From contig RPFO01000022.1 of assembly GCA_009746045.1 (NCBI GenBank), forward strand, positions 874,036 to 938,035: 64,000 nucleotides of DNA, given 5' to 3'. The stretch is from Mesostigma viride. Lineage: Eukaryota > Streptophyta > Mesostigmatophyceae > Mesostigmatales > Mesostigmataceae. Positions 56,968 through 64,000 of this stretch are shown here, one piece after another (positions within the stretch are counted from its first letter, which is position 1; each line of letters opens with the position of its first letter). The position numbers and the translations under genes were made by a program. The notes beneath the pieces were generated by a model. That model searched no databases and had not been told where the DNA came from. It was given only the letters and a program-made list of their open reading frames with translations.

Positions 56968-57499
56968 GCCAGCTCGCCCGGGCTTGGTTGGACGAGGTGG
57001 ACAGCCTTGAGAGCACGTGCTTCGTTGTGAGCACTTGCCTTTCAGCCGTGATTTGCAAACGAGTTCCTTGTCCTGAATTGTAAAGCTCGATTCATGCTCT
57101 TTTAAGGAAGTGTATAATATTATCCAGATCATGTATATATTTAGATCTAGACCTGAGTTCAAATAACATTTCTTAGAGGGCTGAGATGCGCGAGGTCCAG
57201 CATACATGTATATATCCATGGAGACATGTTACAAACTCAAATGTTTCATTGTACGTACCACTAGCTCGTCGACGGGGGTATCCCATGTAATGTATGATTT
57301 ATGAATTAATTAATCGCTTAATTGTACAATTTAAATGGATCATGAACTTGTCAAGTGGCCTAATTTGGTTTATTTGGTTCATCATTTATTGATCTCAATC
57401 ATTCTTAATTGAATCTCGAGCAATAGCAATCGTGAAGCAGATCCTAATCATGTGATTCGCATAACATTTGAGAATAGGCAACAAGTGCTACTTTGAGGA
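56968..57499. other. no gene; AT-rich intergenic DNA
   Basis: Downstream of the transposase-like gene. Nothing recognised, and no inverted repeat that would pair with the upstream side. Confidence 0.5.
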
Positions 57500-58384
57500 A
57501 TGCGGGGTTGGTCAGGTTATTATAGAGCTAGAGCTACAAACGGCACATATATTGCAAACTTTGCGCTCCAGGCATGGAATTTCAAAAGTACCAAAATTGG
57601 AGCAGTAGATGTTGGGGACGCCCTGGAAGAGTCACAAGATAGAGCAGATCCTGTCGTTCCCAGGAAGTCATTTGCTGAGATTCTTAAGGCCTTGCACAAG
57701 GCACACAACACTAAAGCAGTTGTGGCAACAGGTACAGCACAGGTCAATGCTGTAGGGGATGCAGGCCAAGATCCTAGTATTTTGGCTGTAGACACCCAAG
57801 CACAGGTGAGTATCATCAGTGCAGAAGCTGTATCTGGTCTGAAAATGAAGGCCTCACCATGGGCTAGAGTGTCAGATTTTTCAGGCAAAACCAAAATGCA
57901 GGTCAAGGGTCAGGTGAGCATTCAAATCTTGGGTATGCCCACCCCATTTCAGGTGGTTGAGGGTTACTCAGGGAATGCCCTGTTAGGGGAACCTTTTGTA
58001 TCTTACCCCGGTGTTGTCATCTCAGCTGGGAGGTTGAGTGTGGCAGGGGTAGGACAGGTGCCTCTAGATCATTTTAAAATCCCTTTGAGCCAGATTAGCA
58101 CTGGGTTGGATGCTGCCATCAATGCAGTTAAGCCCAAGTACCTCCCAGGTCAGGAACCGTGTGTGGAGGACCTCATACACTCTCAAAAGCTACACCCTTC
58201 AGCGTTTGGGCTTGGTAGATGGGATGTTGCATCCATGTCTCCCCTGTCCTATGATGATATTGTACGGGACTGCCAGACGCAGATTGGGTTTCGTGGCTGG
58301 AGGCTTTTACCAAAGCCAGGGAGGAGTGGGTTGTTCCAGATGCACGTAGTCCCACACACACACCACCTGTGACTCCTCTTGATG
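57500..58384 (+). pseudogene. truncated copia-like element: retropepsin-like domain
   Basis: Related throughout to the 36298-37734 protein. It holds LAVDTQAQVSIIS (same DTQA active site), ILG and ALLGEPFVSYPG. Gag and integrase are absent: the homology begins near 57650 and upstream DNA is unrelated. A frameshift near 58290 precedes the end. The element is interrupted at about 58385 by another transposon, after which RT resumes at 60125. Confidence 0.8.
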
Positions 58385-60125
58385 GCAGTATACGCCAATA
58401 TTGCGCTATAAATAGAAAAGGACGCTAATTAGGGCTGGGTATGCCCCAGCCAATGCACACATTTGTTGGCAACCAAAAATCAACCATTTGTAGTTCCCTG
58501 AGTGTGTAGCTTGCTGAGCTATTTACATCATGGAAATGGCAAAACCTTGAACAGTTATTAATTTTCCCGCAAAACAGGTCTTTTTTTACCGGACATTGGG
58601 AGTAAACATATCATAAGCACTTCAGATAAGGCCACAAAATCAAGCGAAAATCCGGCTAACAGGGGGACAGCAGTGGTCCAAGTCCCAGGTCATTCCGACA
58701 AGTCTAGCTCAAGTTATAAGGTTTTGCGTGCTAAAACCTGAACATACGCTAAATGAGGTTTTTCTGTGTATAAGGCCACCTAGACATCATGTTTTCCATC
58801 CAAGAGGCCAAAAAACATGCCCAACTCGATCACACAACATAAGAAAAGGCTAGGCACCTCATCTGCCCTCCCCTGCCCTCAGCATGGCCAGCCTTGCCTG
58901 CGTGCGCATAGCAACACCATCGCTAGGCATACACGCACCAAGAGAGCATACACTAAGCTCAGCCCAAGGTTACCATGTAAATTTATGCCAAGAACTCAGC
59001 AAGTATACGTGTAAAAACCGTAGAAAGACTGACCAAGCAATAGAGGCAACTGCAGCCTGCAAACTTGGCAGCAAATCATACATGTTGTCTGCCAAGCATT
59101 CACATCCTATCCAGCTTGCCTTGCTGCACACATAGCAGGGAAGTCTTAATGGTTATAGCTCAAGGAAAGCAATGGAAACACCTATCTAATGCAATGCCAC
59201 TCATGCAGTATGGCCAGCAAAAGAAACACTCTCACCTTCCTTTCCAATAGGGCAATTTGCTAAGAAGCTGATGCCAGCTTGTTAGCCTCTAGGCACATGC
59301 CGGATGTCGTTCTAAAACAGGCGTGTCAGATCCGGCACATAACAAAGCGTCTGAGCAAGCTCACGTCCAAAGGATTATGGAAAACAAATGTCAACACATT
59401 ACCAACAACTTGACCTCGGCGCACTTAGCATGCCAGCCACAAACTACACGAAATTGTACGAAATAGCTAGGAATCTGACGATGCAACCGAAAGAAATGGA
59501 GCGCTTCCTGCAGGGAAACTGCCCGAAAAAAAGGCGAAAGGCCGACGTTAATGCACCTGCCTGCGTGGACATGTTTCATGCGTAAACTGGCACGCAAGCT
59601 CGAACAATAAAAGACATCATCCATTGATCAGGCGAACAAGGAAGGTGCGCCTTCCGTGAATACGTCGAAAGCGACATGCGCAGGCCTGCGTAGGTTCTTA
59701 CCTTGAATGCCGGAAATGTAAAAGAAACCGGGAAGCTTCGGCACAAACTCGACAACACCATTAAGTTAGCTTCATAATCGCTCTTTAGAGCCTACGTTGC
59801 CTCACAATAGCTGCCGTAAACCTGCAATTTCATGATCCGCAAGAGAAATTATATCCTGGACCCCCGCGCCCGTAGCCGTTCGAGAAATTAGCGATATTGC
59901 AAACCGTACATTTTCCGCCTCGAAATGAGGTCATCAACTAATCTTCTGCAAAATTCAAGCATTTTTTCTAGCTGTTTACGTGCCATATCGATTAATATTG
60001 CATAAAGGCATGCCGCCATGGCCACTTCCGCGAGGGTTGAGCGGTCCGGGCACACATTATACACCGTACGGACGGTACCGCGAATTTTTTGGCGCGGAAA
60101 ATATTCGGCGCGCCACGTCCCCTTA
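58385..60125 (-). mobile_element. TTAA-family element inserted in the copia-like element
   Basis: Right end on the minus strand reads TAAGGGGACGTGGCGCGCCG, like the start of element X. Internal blocks (GGAAGTGGCCATGGCGGC, AAAAAATGCTTGAATTTTGC) are collinear with X and Y. The left end has lost its inverted repeat, so the boundary at 58385 is inferred from where copia homology stops. No transposase. Confidence 0.65.
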
Positions 60126-61556
60126 TGCCAGCTGGAGCCAAGAAGCTAAGGTTAAAGTTTGTGTGCAAGCATAAACCTCAGGCTGATGGGGGACCACCCA
60201 TTTTCCATGCTAGGCCATGTGTCACTGAGTTCAGGGGCTCTACAGAGCTGACAGAGGCTGAGCTTTACACTCCTGGTATTCAGCAAACGTCTCTCAAGGT
60301 GTTGCTTTCCTTGTTTTTGCATCAGCTTAATACAGGGAAGGATTACGTGTGTAAAGCCACAGATATCAAAAGAGCCTTTCTAAAGGGGGACCCTGCCATA
60401 GCACAGCAGGTCTGGAGAGGTCAGGTATACGTGGTGAATACTCCTAAGGTGTGGCACAGGGATATTGTACAACCCTTGTTGAGGCCAAACCTGGGGGTTG
60501 AAGGGTTGCAGTCAGCTCCAAAAATTTTTAGGCTGTCTGCACAGGAGGTATTCATGAAGCTAGGGGCCACCTATGATGACATTGACCCTTGCCTGTTTGT
60601 CATCCCACACCCTGATGGAATGATGATGTTTGTCTGGCATGGGGATGATCAGTTAATCTCAGGTCCTAGAGCTGCAGTGGATGCTTTCATAGCTCAGGTG
60701 TCTGCCAGTTTTGAGATTGGCAAGCAGCTAGAGCTGGGCAAGGAGCCAGTCAAGTTCTGTGGCATGATGCTTGAGTTGCTGCAGCAGCAGGGCAGCTGGG
60801 TTTGTTCCATGCAGGCCTCTGCTGAATACATTAAGTCTTGTCTGGATGTCCTGCCTGTTCACATCACCCCTGACATGTGCCCTACCATTAGAGGCAAGCT
60901 TGGTTGGCTATGTGCTACATGTGCACCCCACCTGGCTTTTGTGAGCAGGGTAGATGATGAGGTACTACAGGAGGTAGGAGCACGGGCAATCAAGCAGTTG
61001 TTGCATGATGGTCCACCTTTGATGCTTCACTCACTGGACCTGTTTACTCCCATTCACATCACGTGCATGATGGATAGTTCAATGGAGTCCAGGGTAGTTA
61101 CCAAGGTTCAAGCCAGAGAGGCTGGATTGTTTTTCCTGCATAACCAAGGTGGGAAGAAGTCACTAGTCTCCTGGTTCAGTAGATTGCACAAGAGGAAAGC
61201 TGTGAGTAGCAATGTAGCTGAATGCAGGGCTGTGGTATCTTCTGTCTTGCATGCAAGGTATCTCAATCACTTGCTGGTCTGCATGGCTTCAACACCAGGC
61301 TGGTAGCTCTGCAGGAGTGAAAGCACATTTGCTGACTGACTCTCAATCTATCATCTCTTTCCTTGCCAATCCTTTGGCTGTACACTCGGACCTGGATTGG
61401 ATTGTGCTAAAACAGGAATGCAAGTACCTGGAGTCTAAAGCCCACGTCAGGGACAAAGACAATGCTGCAGATGCACTGACCAAGGTGCCACAAGCAGCAG
61501 GACCACAATACCAGGTCTTGTATGGGTTAATGAACCCTGGTTACAGTCTGAAGTGA
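60125..61556 (+). pseudogene. truncated copia-like element: RT and RNase H
   Basis: RT in a long frame (to 61306): ATDIKRAFLKGD motif A, GVEGLQSAPKIF, and WHGDD motif C. RNase H follows: MMDSSMESR, AECRAVVSS, then after a frameshift near 61285 TDSQSIISF and NAADALTK, ending at 61556. It is the sister of 35556-37734. The first residues of the frame from 60089 derive from the inserted transposon, not from RT. Confidence 0.8.
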
Positions 61557-61951
61557 CTGGCACATTGTACATGTTAGCCCATGACCCCCTGCCTAATACT
61601 GCAGCTGAAAGGCTGCAGTGGCAGCTGGGTAGTTTTCTGACAGTGAGAAGCACTGGTCTAGAAAGTTGGGGCATGATGAATGTGTTATTTATTTGAATAA
61701 AATTTTGTGAGACACTTGTTTGGATGACCATGACATGAGCACTGGGGCCTGGAGCACCCATCTCACTCAGTTAAGAAACCATGCTTGAGACATGGGGCCT
61801 TTTTAATGCATCTCTTGTACATGTGTGAGGTGACCTTTGGGTCCTAGTAGGTTATCTGACAGTTTTTTTAAGGCATTGGGAATGGCTGCGTCCATTTGAT
61901 GGCTATGTGTGTTTCTGTTGAAACCCAAAGAAAACTTAAAGTGGGAGTTAG
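61557..61951 (+). other. 3' untranslated part of the truncated copia-like element
   Basis: No coding. It ends in AAAGTGGG, a polypurine-tract-like run before the LTR-like start. Confidence 0.5.
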
Positions 61952-62160
61952 TCTAAGTCTCCCGCCTGTAGCCTAAGTGGACACGTGCCAGCACCGCCGG
62001 CGCCCAATTGGGTATTGGGACGGTGCTGGACTAGAGCAGTCGTGGCATGGACACGTGGCTGTACTCAGTATGTGATGAGCCGGTACCTCAGTACCGGGAC
62101 TGTAGTTGTCATGTTAGGACTGACTAGATCAGGTTGTAACTGATAGGCTAGTCCGTCCAA
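61952..62160 (+). repeat. 3' LTR-like start of the truncated copia-like element
   Basis: It begins AGTTAGTCTAAGTCTCC; the 473-bp LTR of the full-length element begins AGTTAGTCTCC on its coding strand. Further similarity is weak and the right end is not clear. No 5' LTR is present in the window. Confidence 0.45.
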
Positions 62161-63296
62161 GATCAGTAAGTTAGTTTAACTTACGCAAAGTCTGGCCAGC
62201 CATCGTTGGCGGCTGGCCAGCAGTATATGTGCCATTCTATCCTAATGCCAAGGTGTCTCGTCGTTCACGAACACTCGCCATTTGGCAGTGCCCAAGCATT
62301 CCAAGCTTCGTGTTGCATAACTGAGGGGGCCGGGGGGCACCTCCGGGTGGGTGGGCCGGGGGTGGGGGGGTGGGGGGTGCGGGGGACGCATCCGCCAGTG
62401 CATCATGGAGGGCCCTCGCTGAGGGGGGTGGGGGTGGGGGAGACCTCCGGGTGGGTGCATGGGGGGGCGCGGGGGGCGGGGGATCCCGCATACTATGACG
62501 TCTCGTTGAGGGGAGAGGGGGCCGTTGCGACCTCGCCGAATAGGGCGGGGCGTCTCACTGAGGCGGCAAATAGCCTCCGGGTGGGTGGGAACTGCGGTGT
62601 TTCAGGCCCACACAGCGTGTCGTTATTTGTCTCCCGACTTTTTCCTTTTTTCAGTCCCCTTCATACTGATAAGCTTCAGTTGACTGCGAGTTGCCATCTG
62701 TGAAGCGGACGAATCGAATCTCGACTACTAGACTAGTTACGGTCGGCTTTGCGCCTTCTTTTGGGGGGGATGCGAAGCATCCCCCCCCCTTAAGCTTGTT
62801 CTGTATTACGTATGTACCTACAGTACACCCCCCCACACACCCCAGCCCTCTCTGCTGCTGACTGCGGCGTGGGACACAGCAACAACAACAACAGTAGGTA
62901 CATCCCCCCCCACACGTTTAAGATTGGGGTCCGACCAATCCAGGGCTCACGATCTCAAAGAATCTTACTACTTTTATTCGATCCTAATAAATTCTACTAC
63001 ATTCTATTTCTATTCTACTATTAGTATAGGTCAAATCCAGGTTCTCATTATCTTAAACCTGGGAATCTGAACCGTGGGGCTGGGGGTGTACATAGTTGAA
63101 GTCCCGCAACCGGAACATGGCAATTCATCCGAGGCTCTCCGAATTCCGAGGCTCTCGTGGACACGTGACTGCTACCCTGGTCTTAGTCCTAGCCGAGTCC
63201 TAGAGGATAATTGCGTGATCACACCAGCGAAAAATGCAGAAAAGACATTCACATTTGGAATGCATAACTAAGAAACTTTCTCATCAATGGCAATAG
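62161..63296. other. no gene; G-rich repeats
   Basis: CCTCCGGGTGGGTG occurs three times (about 62340, 62447, 62576) with G-runs between. The frame at 62206-62703 is Gly/His-rich over these repeats and not convincing. An inverted pair around CCAGGTT/AACCTGG lies near 63030-63063. Confidence 0.5.
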
Positions 63297-64000
63297 ACAT
63301 GCTGGCTTACGTTTCTACCTAAATGCCAAATGCATCCCTCGGAAGACTCCTCACTATGGTTACAGCTTGGTGCTGCCATCGTCGGCCACATCCAGCGCAG
63401 CGCGCCTATGGCCGCAACGTTCCGCGAGCTGGTTTCCGTGGCGAGCAATGTGCGTCTTATTGCAGACTCCGTCGTTTTAGCAACCTTTGCCAAGTTGGTC
63501 AACAGCAATTTGCCAAAGGAAGGCAATGCAGACCCCCGGGTAGCTGTTCCAAGGCCAGGAGGTGACATCGAGCTCGCGACGGTGACCGAGGTGTTCCTCC
63601 GGACGCAGGAATCCCAAGAGGCGTCGCCAAACGGTGAATTCATTGCGTCTTTGTCGAAACGGGACGGCTGCCAGTTTCCATGGGGCATCTGGGCGGTGGA
63701 ACACATCGGTATCGTGCTGGCCATCGGAGGCGCTCACACCCCATCCCAGGCTCTTCAAAAGCTTGGATATGCGCCGATTACCAAGGCCAGAGGATCCTGC
63801 ATGCTGAACAAGCATGCCATCGAATCTTCTTCTTCCGAATTTCAGGAAATATTCTTATCCCTTCGCGATGTCTGTCAACGCGTGCATAGCTATCCGGGAG
63901 TTCCCAGCCGGCTGTGGGTGACCGGGCATGGCCTCGGGGGCGCGTACGCGCTGTGCCTGGCCCTGCAACTTCAGGAGATCATCGATATCAGCGCGAGGCT
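63297..64000 (+). CDS. class-3 lipase-like protein, partial, Ser of GxSxG replaced
   Basis: Open frame from 63297 to the window end; ATGs at 63330 and 63408. The C-terminal part fits lipase class 3: a strand-like IGIVLAIGGAHTPSQAL, a helix, then RLWVTGHGLGGAYALCLAL, the nucleophile elbow. The usual motif is GHSLGG; here codon 63930-63932 is GGC (Gly), so the catalytic Ser is missing. The catalytic Asp and His would lie beyond the window. These enzymes cleave acylglycerols; this one may be inactive or a pseudoenzyme. An upstream exon is possible. Confidence 0.65.

Noticed and set aside
62206-62703. 165-codon Gly-rich ORF
   Set aside because: Runs across repeated CCTCCGGGTGGGTG and G-runs; frame looks incidental.
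63284-63724. Minus-strand ORF of 146 codons overlapping the lipase-like gene
   Set aside because: Shadow of the plus-strand coding frame, which carries the recognisable lipase motif.

Overview
This window is repeat-dominated nuclear DNA of a eukaryote. The evidence is GT-AG introns, Ty1/copia-type LTR retrotransposons, TIR transposons, long satellite arrays and no bacterial operon logic. One element has a primer-binding site like the plant initiator-tRNA-Met type, and the general style suggests an alga or other early-diverging photosynthetic lineage. I cannot fix the species.

Layout. (1) 1-5.0 kb: exon fragments of one or more minus-strand genes; a 1.7 kb TIR transposon sits inside one exon. 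(2) 5.1-5.54 kb: tandem copies of a short GC-rich hairpin motif. (3) 5.59-10.17 kb: an almost pure polypurine simple-sequence tract with blocks of (GCGTAA)n and a 25-base assembly gap. (4) 10.2-12.6 kb: no recognisable gene, and a 750 bp imperfect palindrome. (5) 12.66-49.80 kb: a giant inverted structure. Its outer arms are inverted copies of a TTAA-type element; inside them are two satellite arrays of about 70 bp units in opposite orientation, meeting at a GC-rich repeat that is itself interrupted by an 886 bp palindrome. Four later insertions decorate it: a TTAA transposon, a coding-free LTR element, a gag-protease LTR element lacking integrase and RT, and a full-length copia-like element. 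(6) 50.9-57.0 kb: a plus-strand transposase-like gene whose introns carry the hairpin motif, with two tandem units of an unknown element inserted upstream. (7) 57.5-62.0 kb: a truncated second copia-like element, split by a third TTAA-type element. (8) 63.3-64.0 kb: start of a class-3 lipase-like gene that runs off the window.

Two observations stand out. First, 20 copies of a 20-nt hairpin motif occur in introns or intron-like DNA; wherever coding sense can be judged they lie in the sense orientation, and they show covariation-like pairing. Second, two copia-like elements place a retropepsin-like domain directly before reverse transcriptase, and the full-length one has integrase upstream of it, giving the unusual order gag-IN-PR-RT-RNase H. 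Many long reading frames here are only translations of repeats and are not annotated. Several real coding frames are broken by small indels, which may be decay or assembly error.
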